DNA of 38,563 nt from Byssovorax sp. (GCA_025362495.1 JANYGI010000164.1:1-38563); one strand, 5' to 3'. Shown: positions 8,718-17,464, counted from the first letter of the stretch. A program made the numbers and translations. Notes: generated by a model not told the origin, from the letters alone.

Positions 8718-9566
8718 ATGCCTCCGCCCGACTCCCTCGATCCCGCGACGTCCGACGGCGTGGCGCGCTTCGTCGCCGCGGCCCGCGAGGCCGAGCCCGA
8801 TCTCGCGCTCGACGTGGCCACCTTCACCGCGCACGTCACGACGCTCGCGCGCGATCCCGCCGTGGATCTCGACGCGGCCTCGGCGGCCGACGTCGCCCTG
8901 GCGTGGGCCGCATCGCGCGGCGACCCCCACGCCATCGCCACGATCGAGCGTCGCCACATGCCCGCGGCCCGCACCGCCGTCGCCCGCATCCTCGGCGACG
9001 ATCGCGCCGAGGACAGCATGCAGCAGCTGCGCGCGCGCCTCTTCGTCGGCGACGACGCGCCGCCGCGGATCACCGAGTACCGCGGCCGCGGCTCGCTCCC
9101 GGGCTGGCTCCGCGTCGTCGCCGTGCGCGGCGCGCTCAGCCAGCGCCGACGATCGAAGCGCGCCGAGGATCGCGAGGTCGGCGACGATCCGCTGATCGAG
9201 CTCGCCGGTCCGCTCGATCCCGAGCTCGATCACCTGAAATCGCGCTACCGCGGCGAGCTGAAGGCCGCCTTCCAGACGGCGCTCACCGCGCTCTCGGCGC
9301 GCGACCGCAACCTCCTCCGCCTCCATTTCATCGAGCGGCTGACCATCGACGAGCTCGGCGTCATGAACCAGGTCCACCGCGCCACCGTCGCGCGCTGGAT
9401 CGCCGCCCTGCGCGACCGCCTCTTCGAGGCCACGCGCGAGGATCTCACCCGTCGACTCGGGGTCGATCGCGCCGAGTTCGAAAGCCTCGTCGCGCTCGTT
9501 CGCAGTCAGCTGGACGTGAGCCTCCACCGGTTCCTCGACGCGGACGACGACGCGCCCCTCTCGTAG
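8718..9566 (+). CDS. Sigma-70-like RNA polymerase sigma factor (resembles the Myxococcales-specific family)
   Basis: A 282-residue protein from the ATG at 8718. Residues near 110-150 (ITEYRGRGSLPGWLRVVAVR) match the end of sigma region 2, where the Tyr/Gly/Leu/Trp-Leu-Arg pattern is shared by sigma factors that bind the -10 element. About residues 190-250 (LSARDRNLLRLHFIERLTIDELG then a helix ending in RATVARWIAALRDRLFEAT) form a region 4 helix-turn-helix. The N-terminal 100 residues are longer than in typical ECF factors. This length and layout recall a family described from myxobacteria, but I could not run a profile. The gene is divergent from the zinc-finger kinase, so the kinase's zinc finger is a natural candidate for its anti-sigma domain. 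Confidence 0.85.
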   Translation: MPPPDSLDPATSDGVARFVAAAREAEPDLALDVATFTAHVTTLARDPAVDLDAASAADVALAWAASRGDPHAIATIERRHMPAARTAVARILGDDRAEDSMQQLRARLFVGDDAPPRITEYRGRGSLPGWLRVVAVRGALSQRRRSKRAEDREVGDDPLIELAGPLDPELDHLKSRYRGELKAAFQTALTALSARDRNLLRLHFIERLTIDELGVMNQVHRATVARWIAALRDRLFEATREDLTRRLGVDRAEFESLVALVRSQLDVSLHRFLDADDDAPLS

Positions 9567-9605
9567 ACGCCGCCCGCGCCGGTCCGTCGCACCGATTTCG
9601 CGACG

Positions 9606-10619
9606 TCACTCGCCCGGCGCCACGGCGGCGCCGATCGCGCGCGGCGCCGCGGCCCGGTCCACGCGCGGCCGCGCCGGCGAGCCGCGGTGGGCCAGCCGAT
9701 GCACCGCGAGCGCGAACGTCGACACGGCGGCGATCACCACCATCCGGCCGCCGAAGGCCGCCGCGCCGAGCGCGAGCATCACCACGGCCACGACGAGGTG
9801 ATAGGCATAGTAGAGCGCGGGTATCGCCCACAGCCGCCGATCCGGCGCCTGGCCGGCGGGCATCGATCGCCACGAGAGGGCGAAGACCAGGAAGCTCACC
9901 GCAAAGAGGCCTGCGACGATCGTCCCGTCGGGCACGCCGAGGTGCTTGAGCAGGTGAAACGGCAGGAACGACAGCACCCCGAGCACGATCGTCAGGAGCG
10001 CGACCGGCAACGCCAGCAGAGCGACGCGCCACGGATGCCCGAGATCGCCGCCGTAGCGCGCGAAGATCCGGGTCAGCGCGGCGAGGATCCCGCCCCAGGC
10101 CAGGTGCCAGTAATAGCTCGTCACCGGCACGTCGTGCCAGCGAAAGGCCATGTTGGGATCCGTCAATGACCAGCTCCACCAGCCCTGGGTCGGGCCGAGG
10201 ATGTCAAAGGGCATGTCCATCGCCACGATCAGCATCCCGGCGGTGAAGGCCTGGGCCACGATCCCCGCGCGGAGGCGGCGCGCCGTGACGATGCTCGTGT
10301 ACTGGAGCACGGGATAGAGCGTCACCACGTAGAGCGGGAGCTGGTGGCGATAGAACATCACCGTGAAGGGGCCATGGACGAAGCTCGTGAGGAAGTTGTA
10401 CGAGAGAAGCTCCATCACGATGCCGTAGGTGAACGAGGCCGCCCAGACGAAGAGCGGGACCCCGTCGCCCCGCCGCCGCTCGCCCAGGGCGTGCAGCAAG
10501 GCCAGCACGCCGCACGCCACCACGGTGATCTCCAGCCCGAGGAACGAGAGCCCCACCGACCACGGGGCGCGCAGCGTGACGAAGGCGGTGTCGAGCAGCG
10601 TTTGCGGTGCGTGGCTCAC
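9606..10619 (-). CDS. Polytopic inner-membrane protein, translationally coupled to the hydroxylase
   Basis: The start is the GTG at 10619, which overlaps the TGA of the upstream hydroxylase gene (GTGA), so the two are translationally coupled. The 337-residue product has about nine hydrophobic segments and few long loops. A conserved-looking central part contains FTVMFYRHQLPLYVV, then DMPFDILGPTQGWWSW and FRWHDVPVTSYYWHLAWGG. The order of Asp-Pro, Trp-Trp and Pro-x-x-x-Tyr-x-x-Trp recalls membrane enzymes of the carotenoid hydratase (CruF/DUF422) type, but this is only a resemblance. Coupling to a di-iron hydroxylase suggests a part in the same lipid or isoprenoid pathway. The C-terminal 30 residues are Arg/Pro/Ala-rich and probably cytoplasmic. 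Confidence 0.8.
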   Translation of the reverse strand: MSHAPQTLLDTAFVTLRAPWSVGLSFLGLEITVVACGVLALLHALGERRRGDGVPLFVWAASFTYGIVMELLSYNFLTSFVHGPFTVMFYRHQLPLYVVTLYPVLQYTSIVTARRLRAGIVAQAFTAGMLIVAMDMPFDILGPTQGWWSWSLTDPNMAFRWHDVPVTSYYWHLAWGGILAALTRIFARYGGDLGHPWRVALLALPVALLTIVLGVLSFLPFHLLKHLGVPDGTIVAGLFAVSFLVFALSWRSMPAGQAPDRRLWAIPALYYAYHLVVAVVMLALGAAAFGGRMVVIAAVSTFALAVHRLAHRGSPARPRVDRAAAPRAIGAAVAPGE

Positions 10620-11476
10620 GAGATCGGCTCCGCCTTGGCGCGCGCGTCCGCCGCCGCCCCCGCGGCCGGGATCGCCTTGCGCCGGTAATCCATGTACGGC
10701 GCCGGCGCGGCCTCCGAGCCCCCCGGCGCGACCGCCCCGCGCCCACCGAAGACCGACGCCCCGTAGACGCGCCCCACGCGCCGGTAGGTGCCAAAAATCC
10801 GGTCCCAAACGCCCATGTTTTGCCCGTAGTTGACGTGAAAGTGCACGTGGTGATCGTCATGGAAGCGCGTCGGCGGCTGCCAGGGAAGCCACGAGTGGAG
10901 ATCGATCCCCGAGTGATCGACCAGGGCGACGTAGTTCTGGTAAACGAGCACCGCGACCAGCCCCGCCACGTGCACCGGCAGCACGAAGAGCGGCAGCAGC
11001 ATCACCGACTGGTAGGTGGCGAGCTCCAGCGGGTGCATCGCCATGGCCGTGAACGCGTTCGGCGCCGTGTAGCGGTGGTGATACCGATGGATGTAGCGGA
11101 ACAGGAGCGGCCGATGGAACGTGCGGTGTGCCCAGTAGAGGCCGGCGTCCGTGAGGAGGAAGTAGAACACCGTCGCAAAGGCGGCGTAGGCGAGGCCGCG
11201 CTCGTGCCAGTCGAAGTACACGGCCGAGCGCCCGCCCCCCGCCAGATAGGCGCAGAAGAAGCCCGAGGCGATCGACGCCGCGGTCATGTTGCAGGTCCCG
11301 AGGATGAGCTGCTGACGACTCTGGGCCGGGGAGAGAAAGCGCCGCGGCTGGCACTTCCACTCGGCCGCGCGGGCTCGCCGCGCGCGGTAATAAACGAGGT
11401 TAAATGCCCCGGCGATGCCGAAGTACATCCCGAGGCCCCCGGCGATCGCTACGGCGACGTACATCAGCGTTGTCAT
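10616..11476 (-). CDS. Fatty acid hydroxylase / sterol desaturase family membrane di-iron enzyme
   Basis: A 286-residue protein from the ATG at 11476 with four or more membrane segments. The di-iron histidine clusters are complete: H117-RTF-H121, H130-RY-HH (133-134), H148 in AMHPLE, H188 in VDHSG and H206-DD-HH (209-210). Family members hydroxylate or desaturate sterols, fatty acids or carotenoids using O2. The C-terminal 50 residues are Ala/Gly-rich and probably disordered. It is the first gene of a coupled pair with the polytopic protein at 9606-10619 and is divergent from the Rieske oxygenase gene across 157 bases, a region that should hold both promoters. The substrate cannot be told from the sequence; the Rieske neighbour makes a sterol or other cyclic isoprenoid plausible. 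Confidence 0.9.
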   Translation of the reverse strand: MTTLMYVAVAIAGGLGMYFGIAGAFNLVYYRARRARAAEWKCQPRRFLSPAQSRQQLILGTCNMTAASIASGFFCAYLAGGGRSAVYFDWHERGLAYAAFATVFYFLLTDAGLYWAHRTFHRPLLFRYIHRYHHRYTAPNAFTAMAMHPLELATYQSVMLLPLFVLPVHVAGLVAVLVYQNYVALVDHSGIDLHSWLPWQPPTRFHDDHHVHFHVNYGQNMGVWDRIFGTYRRVGRVYGASVFGGRGAVAPGGSEAAPAPYMDYRRKAIPAAGAAADARAKAEPIS

Positions 11477-11633
11477 GCTGGAAACGATCGTGTATCTCCG
11501 GGCTGACGGTCGTCAACGGAAATCGCCGGGCCGCGCGCGGCCAGCTCCCCGGAGCGAGCGACGATGCTCGCCGTGGGCGCCGCGCTTTCACGCGAAAAAT
11601 TCTGGTGCCTTGTCCTCAACCCTGGAGTCGCCG

Positions 11634-12743
11634 ATGAGCAGCGTCGTCCCTCGTCACATGCGTTTGCCGCCGCAGTTCGCCACGGGCTGGTTCGCCGCGC
11701 TGCGCGCGGACGAGGTGGTCCCGGAGCGCGTCACCACCTTCCAGTTCATGGGCCAGGAGCTGGTAGCCTTTCGCGACGCCAGCGGCGCTGTCGCCGTCCT
11801 CGACGCGGTCTGCCCCCATTTCGGGGCCCACCTCGGCCACGGCGGCACGATCGAGAGCGGGTGTATCCGCTGCCCGTTTCATGGCCTCACCTTCGACGGA
11901 GCAGGCCAGTGCGTGGGAGGTGGCCTGTACGCCGAGCGCGGCTATCGCGCCCTGCGCACCCCGGCGTGGACGGCCCGCGAGACGGCGGCCTGCGTGTTCC
12001 TCTGGCACGGCCCCGACCGCGCCAACCCCGGATGGCCCATGCCCCTCGAAGGGCTGGACTGGAGCGGATGGTCGCGCCCGATCACCAACGCCGGGCGCGC
12101 CCTCCCCCGCACCAACCTGTTCTTCCCGACGGAGAACATCATCGACATGACCCACTTCGTCAACGTCCACAAGTGGGATCTCCACCGGATCACCGTCCCG
12201 CCGCACGTCGACGATCGCGGGTTCATGCGCGCGCACATCGACGTGACCTGGACCGCCGGCGCGCAGAGCCAGCGGCCCTGGGTGCGCCGGCTGGGCCAGC
12301 GGATCAACTCGCCGTTCCAGGTCGAGCTGGTGATCCTCGAGCCCGGGATCGCCATGGCGACTACCCTGCTCACCGAAGCGCAGGGTGCTTTGCGCGTCCG
12401 CAGTCTGATCCTGATCACGCCGGTGAACGCGGCGGACTGCAACATCCGCGCGGTGATGTCGGTCTACGATCCGGCTCCCGGGCGGCTCGGCGGCGTCGTC
12501 CGCCGCGCCCTCGGCGTGGGCCTGCCCGAGCTGCTCTCGCCCTTCTTCCTGGCCATGGGCACCGCCGACTTCGACGGAGACGCGCTGATCTGGTCGAACC
12601 GCACTCACCTGGAGCGGCCGCGGCCCCTCAAGGAAGACGGGCCGATCGTGGCCTATCGTCGCTGGAGCGAGCGCTTCTGGCCCGAAGGCTACGAGCGAAT
12701 CGCGGCTGTCGAGAAGGCCCATCACCTCCATGTCGTCGACTGA
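11634..12743 (+). CDS. Rieske non-haem iron oxygenase (KshA / cholesterol-desaturase-like)
   Basis: A 369-residue protein from the ATG at 11634, with TGGAG about seven bases upstream. The Rieske [2Fe-2S] ligands are C60-P-H62 and C80-PF-H83 with the standard 17-residue spacing. The mononuclear iron site is N168-II-D171-MT-H174-FVNV-H179. A conserved acidic stretch (TADFDGDALIW) near residue 310 likely gives the third iron ligand. Length and the ENIIDMTHF motif resemble single-component oxygenase subunits that act on sterols and steroids (3-ketosteroid 9-alpha-hydroxylase, cholesterol 7-desaturase). No reductase gene lies nearby, so it would borrow electron donors encoded elsewhere. It is divergent from the hydroxylase operon. 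Confidence 0.9.
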   Translation: MSSVVPRHMRLPPQFATGWFAALRADEVVPERVTTFQFMGQELVAFRDASGAVAVLDAVCPHFGAHLGHGGTIESGCIRCPFHGLTFDGAGQCVGGGLYAERGYRALRTPAWTARETAACVFLWHGPDRANPGWPMPLEGLDWSGWSRPITNAGRALPRTNLFFPTENIIDMTHFVNVHKWDLHRITVPPHVDDRGFMRAHIDVTWTAGAQSQRPWVRRLGQRINSPFQVELVILEPGIAMATTLLTEAQGALRVRSLILITPVNAADCNIRAVMSVYDPAPGRLGGVVRRALGVGLPELLSPFFLAMGTADFDGDALIWSNRTHLERPRPLKEDGPIVAYRRWSERFWPEGYERIAAVEKAHHLHVVD

Positions 12744-12799
12744 CGAGAGCGCGAGTCGGCCGCGCCGCCCCGGGGTGATCCTGGCGCCGCGCTCGGGGC

Positions 12800-14032
12800 T
12801 CAGTACTTCTTCAAGAACGCTTCGAGGCTCGGCGCAGCGGCCTTGCGGCTGGCCTCGCACAGCGAGATCGACTCGAGCGCATTGGCGAGCCGGCGCGTGG
12901 CGCCGTCGATGGTCCTCGCGCGCGGGCCGAACAGGGCCTCGGCGCGCGCCCGGTGCCCGGCGTCGCAGAACACGTCCGGGATTTCGAAGAGGAAGGGCCG
13001 GTCGAAGCCGGACGATCGCTTCAGCAGCTCGTCGAGATGCGCTTCGATGAAGGCATACGCGTCCTCCCGCGTCGCGCGCCCCCCGAGCTGCTCGTAGACG
13101 ATCGAGAGCGTGGCGGAGACCTCGAGATCGGGAGAGAGCACGAAGGCCCGCGCCCGCGCGGCCAGGGCCGGATCGGTGAACTGCCCCAGCGCCCGCAGCA
13201 GCCGCGATCTCTCGCTGCGATCGCCCGTGGTCCTCGCGAGCCTCGCCAGGCGGTCGAACAGGGCTGCTTGGTTTCCGTGCGCGGCCAGCGCCAGCACCGC
13301 GCCCACCACGTCGGGAGCCACGGAGGCGTGGTCGACGAGCCACCCGTCGGCGAGCCGCTCACCCGTCTTCAGGAGCTCGGGATCTTCGCCCTTGACGCCG
13401 GCGAAGGAGAGCAAGAACGCGCGCATCCCCGTCGCCCCCGGATCTTCGCCGGGCCGGGGAACGAAGCCTGCCGCCCGCGCCGGCGCCGCGAACGTCTTGC
13501 GCACGAAGCGCTGGTATTCGAGCGCGAGCGGACCGGAGAGATCGGCCTCGCGCACGTTGCGAAGGATGCTTTGCATGGATCCCAGCATCGTGTTGTCCCC
13601 GGAGCGTACGGCGTCGGGGGCGAGCGACAGCGCCGCTCCGAGCGAGATTGATCCGCTGGTGATCAGCAAGCCCACGTCGCGCAGGAGGGCGGAGCGCTCC
13701 TCGATCGTGAACTTCGCCTTGTCGCGCAGCGCGAGCTGGCCGAGGGCCTCGGCGGGATAGCGGCTCACGTAGTAGCCGACGCCGCCTTCGTTGGGCGCCA
13801 CCCAGGTGGGGCACGCCTCGAGATCGGGGATCGTGACCTCTTTGCTCTTCTCGCTCAGGAAGGTGCAGAGGTGGCCCGTCTCCGCTCCGCGCCCATAGCG
13901 CGCACAGACTGGCACGCTCCACAGCGCGGCCGGTGCGGTGCTTGCGAGAGGCACGAAGCGCTCCTGTTCGATCCGGAGCCGGGGCGCGCCGGGGCCGCAG
14001 ATCGGCGTCACGGTCACCAGCGGGACGCCCGG
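12800..14032 (-). pseudogene. C-terminal (helical) part of the interrupted M1 aminopeptidase
   Basis: This stretch is in the same frame as the gene at 14033-15526 and follows directly after its TAG. It reads PGVPLVTVTPICG and continues as the small beta-sandwich (LRIEQERFVPL) and helical-repeat C-terminal domain of M1 peptidases, ending EAFLKKY at 12800. About 410 codons are intact with no further stops, which argues that the interruption is recent or not real. A GTG at 14017 could start a separate product, but there is no convincing ribosome site and the domain would lack the catalytic part. I treat it as the remainder of one gene spanning 12800-15526. Confidence 0.8.
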
Positions 14033-15526
14033 CTAATCGAGGAAGGACGAGAACGCGGCGGCGGCGTCGGCGCCCGCGACCGCGGCGACCGCGGAGGTGA
14101 AATCGTCGGACGCCGCCGTCTTCCAGGCATGCTCGTGGAGATATCCTCGGACGGTCTTCTGCCAGACCGCGGGCGTGACCGCGTGCTCGATCATCGTGAT
14201 GACCGAAGCGCCCTTGTCGTAGGTCAGGGCGCCGTCGAACGCGTCGAGGATATCCGCCGGCGACTGCACCGGTTGACGCATTCGCTTCGCCGAAGCGAGC
14301 GAGTCGGCTTGCATGGCAGAGGCCGCTCGATCCAGCCCCACGCGCCCGAACTTCCACGACGGCTCGACAGCGTCGGTGATCTTCGCGTCCATCCACTGGG
14401 CGAACGACTCGTTCAGCCAGGTGTCGTCCCACCACTTCATGGTCACGTAGTCGCCGAACCAGTAGTGGGCGAGCTCGTGCGCGGCGATGTCGGTGTACGC
14501 CCGCCGGCGCGACAGGCCCTCTTCGCCGGGCGCGATCAGCGTGAGCTCCTGCGCCATGGCGACGATCCCGGGGTGCTCCATCGTGCCGTCGTCGTGCGGG
14601 ACGACGGCCACGTCGAGCTTGGAGTAGGGATAGGGCATGCCGAAATACGCCTCGAGCCGGGCGACGATCGCCGGGGTGACCTGCGCGGCATACCGCGTCT
14701 CGGCGCCCCGGCCGCGCGGCACGATGAAGCGCAATCGCCGCTTTTCCTGGCCCACGGTCCCCGCGTCGACGGTGTCGAACGGCCCGGCCATGAAGGCCAC
14801 GAGGTAGCTCGGGAGCGGCGGAGTCTCGGCGAACGAGAACTTCGTCATTGCTCCTTCGTCGACCTCGCTCACCACCTCGGCGTTGGAGAAGGCCTTGTGG
14901 CCCTTGCGCACGCGGATCGCGAGCTTCCAGGGCACCTTGTACCCGGGCTCGTCGAAGCACGGGAAGGCCCGCCGCGCGTCGAGGGGCTCGAACATGCTGT
15001 AGACGTAGCGATCGTCGGCGCCCTTCCCCTCGCTCACTCCGTAGATGCCTTGCGACCGCTCGCCGTCAATCTTGCCCTCGTAGTCGATCCGCAGCACACC
15101 CGGGCTGTCCGGCGAGAGCTCTGCGGGAAGAACGATACCGACGAACGGCGCCGCCGAGGCCACCACCGTCGCTGGCAGGGCCGCGCCTCCCTGGCTGAAC
15201 GTGGCGCCTTTGATGGTGAGGTCCTCGGCGTGGAGCCACACGATCCGCGTGGCCCGGCGCGCGCCGAGGTGAATCGAGAGAACGCCGCCAAAGCTGTCCT
15301 TGGCCGGATCGAGCGTGAGCTCGGCCTCGTAGCGCGTGGGAAACGCCACGTCCGGCAAGCGTAGCTCCGGCGGATCGAGCGACGGTGACGTGGTCGCAGC
15401 GACGACCGGCGGAGCCGCGGTGAGGGCCGGCGCAGGGCCCGCGGGGTCCGACGCCGCGCCGGCGCACGACACGGAGAGAGCCACGCAAGCGAGCGAGAAC
15501 GAGAGGGACAGGGAGGTAGTCTTCAT
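14033..15526 (-). CDS. M1-family zinc aminopeptidase lipoprotein, N-terminal catalytic part, ended by in-frame TAG
   Basis: A 497-residue reading frame from the ATG at 15526. The signal peptide ends in a lipobox (LSVSC21), so the enzyme is probably a lipoprotein. The N-terminal beta domain is followed by the M1 landmarks: GTMEHPG (the GAMEN-type substrate motif), HELAHYWFGD (zinc ligands and catalytic Glu) and WLNESFAQW (third zinc ligand). The frame stops at 14033-14035 with TAG after SSFLD, and the next codons give PGVPLVTV. In M1 enzymes this place is normally a W..QpG.P motif, so TAG stands where CAG (Gln) is expected, a single C-to-T change. The catalytic domain is complete but the C-terminal half would be lost unless the stop is read through. 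Confidence 0.88.
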   Translation of the reverse strand: MKTTSLSLSFSLACVALSVSCAGAASDPAGPAPALTAAPPVVAATTSPSLDPPELRLPDVAFPTRYEAELTLDPAKDSFGGVLSIHLGARRATRIVWLHAEDLTIKGATFSQGGAALPATVVASAAPFVGIVLPAELSPDSPGVLRIDYEGKIDGERSQGIYGVSEGKGADDRYVYSMFEPLDARRAFPCFDEPGYKVPWKLAIRVRKGHKAFSNAEVVSEVDEGAMTKFSFAETPPLPSYLVAFMAGPFDTVDAGTVGQEKRRLRFIVPRGRGAETRYAAQVTPAIVARLEAYFGMPYPYSKLDVAVVPHDDGTMEHPGIVAMAQELTLIAPGEEGLSRRRAYTDIAAHELAHYWFGDYVTMKWWDDTWLNESFAQWMDAKITDAVEPSWKFGRVGLDRAASAMQADSLASAKRMRQPVQSPADILDAFDGALTYDKGASVITMIEHAVTPAVWQKTVRGYLHEHAWKTAASDDFTSAVAAVAGADAAAAFSSFLD

Positions 15527-15672
15527 GGGCCCGGGGGAGCGAAGTTATCACCTATCTTCACGCGGCGGGGCCGCAGCTTGGCGAAAACGGGAGAGCGAGC
15601 GAACCGCCTGGCCTGGCACAGAGGTGCTCATCAGGACGTCGGCGTCCGGATCCCGCGGGCGAGGTTGAAGGT

Positions 15673-15687
15673 ATGGGGGCGCCCCAT
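15673..15687 (-). terminator. Short perfect hairpin after the VOC gene
   Basis: ATGGGG-GCG-CCCCAT forms a six-base stem with a three-base loop, 11 bases beyond the stop of the VOC protein gene. No clear T run follows on the minus strand, so the terminator role is a guess. Confidence 0.3.
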
Positions 15688-15698
15688 CGATGGTAATG

Positions 15699-16073
15699 TC
15701 AAGCCTCGGGTTCGTGGCAAACCGCTTCGATGTTGTGCCCGTCAGGACCGATGACGAACGCTGCATAGTAGCTCGCGTTGTACTGCGGGCGCAGACCAGG
15801 CGCGCCATTGTCCTTGCCGCCCGCCGCCAGCGCCGCGCGGTAGAAGGCGTCGACTTGCTGGCGAGTCTCGGCCGCGAACGCCAGGTGAAGAGGCGCGGGC
15901 CTGTCCTCGGTCTGGTACAGGCACAAGGAGGCTTTGGCCTTCGAGCACAGCTCGACACCGTACGTCGGCGACCCCTCCGAGGCGACGGCCACGCCGAGCG
16001 GCTCGAGCGCCTTGACGAAGAAGGCTTTGCTCGCCGCATAGTCGCTGACACCGAACTTGACGTGATCAAACAT
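15699..16073 (-). CDS. VOC (glyoxalase/bleomycin-resistance) superfamily protein
   Basis: A 124-residue protein from the ATG at 16073, with AGGAG upstream. It has the single-module VOC pattern: MFDHVKFGVSDYAASKAFF at the start (metal-site His and strand-helix), LHLAFAAET.QQVDAFYRAAL in the middle, and YYAAFVIGPDGHNIEAVCHE at the end, with the expected C-terminal metal-ligand Glu. Length is normal for the family. Many such proteins in proteobacteria and myxobacteria are annotated only as VOC proteins; their substrates vary and cannot be predicted here. It is probably a single-gene unit. Confidence 0.9.
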   Translation of the reverse strand: MFDHVKFGVSDYAASKAFFVKALEPLGVAVASEGSPTYGVELCSKAKASLCLYQTEDRPAPLHLAFAAETRQQVDAFYRAALAAGGKDNGAPGLRPQYNASYYAAFVIGPDGHNIEAVCHEPEA

Positions 16074-16153
16074 GCGCTCTCCTGAAGTGGTCGGTCCTGG
16101 GCGAGGCCTGACAATTCTGGCGCTCGCTCGCGCCGCGAGGCGGCGTCGTGTGC

Positions 16154-16174
16154 AGCGCCTCGTTCGGAGGCGCT
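16154..16174 (-). terminator. Hairpin just after the Rpn-type gene
   Basis: AGCGCCTC (16154-16161) pairs exactly with GAGGCGCT (16167-16174) around a five-base loop, five bases beyond the stop of the minus-strand Rpn gene. The T tract is missing, so it is either a weak terminator or an end structure. Confidence 0.4.
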
Positions 16175-16178
16175 CGCG

Positions 16179-17135
16179 TCACTTCGCCATCGGTCGTTCA
16201 TGACCGGGGAGCGCCCCCGGAGTGACGATCTCCTCCGCCGAAGCGGCCGTCGTCGCCCGTGCGATCCACTGATCAAGCGTCGCTGGAACGTCGCACGATT
16301 CGATATGAGCGCGGAGCTCGGTGCTCACGGGAAGGCTACGCGCCGCGAGGATTGCGAGGATTGTAGACACCTTACCTCGGGTGAAGCCGGCGGCTTCTCC
16401 TTCCGCCTTGCCTTCCGCCCACCTGGCCTCGGCGATCGCCAGCACCTGCTGGATCTCGTCCCTTACCTTTTCGTACGCGTCGAGCTCCTCTTGCGTGAAC
16501 GTCGCCTTGTTCGCGAGCGCGAGCGCTTCCCTGTGCACCACGGGCAAATCCGCCGGCACTTCCGTCAGCTCCGGCGCATGCACGAAGAGCCAGGCCCATT
16601 GAGAAGCCCCGCTCTCGGGCCTCCGCGCTGGCAGCTTGGGCAGCTCCAGGAACGCATATTGAACCTGCAACAGCCCCGCGTTGCCGGAGCCGCGCTCGGC
16701 CATGTTCCATCGGCTCAACATGGGCACCGGGGCGAGCCCCTGCGCCTTTTGCATCGCGTCCGGCCATATCTCGAAGTCGCAAATGGAGATCGCCACAACG
16801 TCGGTCAGGGTGTCGTACCACTTGCCGGACTTGAGCTGACCGACATACGCCTTGCACGCGTTGTACACAACGCGGTTGACGAAGCCGGGATGGTGGATGA
16901 GCTGCATCTCCACCACGAAGGTCGTTCCAGCCCGGTCCTTGCACCGAACGTCGAGGATGGACAGCTTGGCCCCGGCCACCAGCGGAAGCTGCTCGCTCGG
17001 CAGGTATTCGATGGCATCGATCGCTTGCTCGCCTTGCCGATCGAGCAGATCGTCGAGCAATCCTCGAAGAATGTCGGGATGCGTCGCGAAGATGCGCCGG
17101 AAAACGAAGTCGTTGGTCAGATCCGCGAAGGCCAC
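16179..17135 (-). CDS. Rpn family recombination-promoting nuclease / PD-(D/E)XK transposase-like protein
   Basis: A 318-residue protein from a GTG at 17135. The start MAFADLTNDFVFRRIFATHPDI is typical of the family (a phased stretch ending in a short helix). The PD-(D/E)XK core is D62 in ILDVRCKD and E76-M-Q78 in VVEMQ, followed by NRVVYNACKAYVGQL. The later region has the usual helical tail with a Gly/Glu/Ala-rich repeat (WAEGKAEGEAAGF) and a small C-terminal domain. Relatives promote recA-independent recombination or act as DNA nucleases; they are often multicopy and mobile. It is intact. A possible remnant of a related protein lies at the right edge of the window. Confidence 0.87.
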   Translation of the reverse strand: MAFADLTNDFVFRRIFATHPDILRGLLDDLLDRQGEQAIDAIEYLPSEQLPLVAGAKLSILDVRCKDRAGTTFVVEMQLIHHPGFVNRVVYNACKAYVGQLKSGKWYDTLTDVVAISICDFEIWPDAMQKAQGLAPVPMLSRWNMAERGSGNAGLLQVQYAFLELPKLPARRPESGASQWAWLFVHAPELTEVPADLPVVHREALALANKATFTQEELDAYEKVRDEIQQVLAIAEARWAEGKAEGEAAGFTRGKVSTILAILAARSLPVSTELRAHIESCDVPATLDQWIARATTAASAEEIVTPGALPGHERPMAK

Positions 17136-17464
17136 GCTTCCGTGGTACCGACGCCCGAGGCCGGAAGCAACCTGATCACGGCGAAAAGCAGCAGAAATGG
17201 GGGACCAGCCGCGTCACGGAGCCCCGTCAGATGCGAACCGGCGGGCTCCCGCGTTGCCACCTCTGGTCCGCCCGCCCAACGCTTGGCGGTGTGCCGCGGG
17301 CGCGTAGGGCTCGTCGTGCACCAGCGCTCAGTTGGGCGGTTGCTTGGCTGTCGTGGGATCGCTGCCGAGATGTCGTGGCGGGGTTGCTCGCCATAGAGAG
17401 CCGAATTGGAACGCAAAGGCGCGGAGACGCAGAGGCGCAAAAAGGCGAAGAGGGAGATTGATGT
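17136..17464. other. Intergenic stretch with purine-rich tandem repeat next to the GxxExxY gene
   Basis: There is no convincing coding frame in these 329 bases. Positions 17410-17456 hold a degenerate purine-rich repeat built from units like CGCAAAGG, CGCGGAGA, CGCAGAGG. A similar purine-rich string is found on the other strand on the far side of the neighbouring gene. The rest shows no structure I can name. Confidence 0.6.
17410..17456 (+). repeat. Left copy of inverted purine-rich repeat flanking the GxxExxY remnant
   Basis: About four degenerate 8-10 base units (cgcaaagg, cgcggaga, cgcagagg, cgcaaaaagg) lie eight bases beyond the stop of the minus-strand gene. The right copy is at 17908-17940 in opposite orientation. 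The similarity is clear but imperfect. Confidence 0.5.

Noticed and set aside
17410-17456. CRISPR-like short repeats
   Set aside because: The units are 8-10 bases, adjacent without spacers and degenerate; they are a simple tandem repeat.
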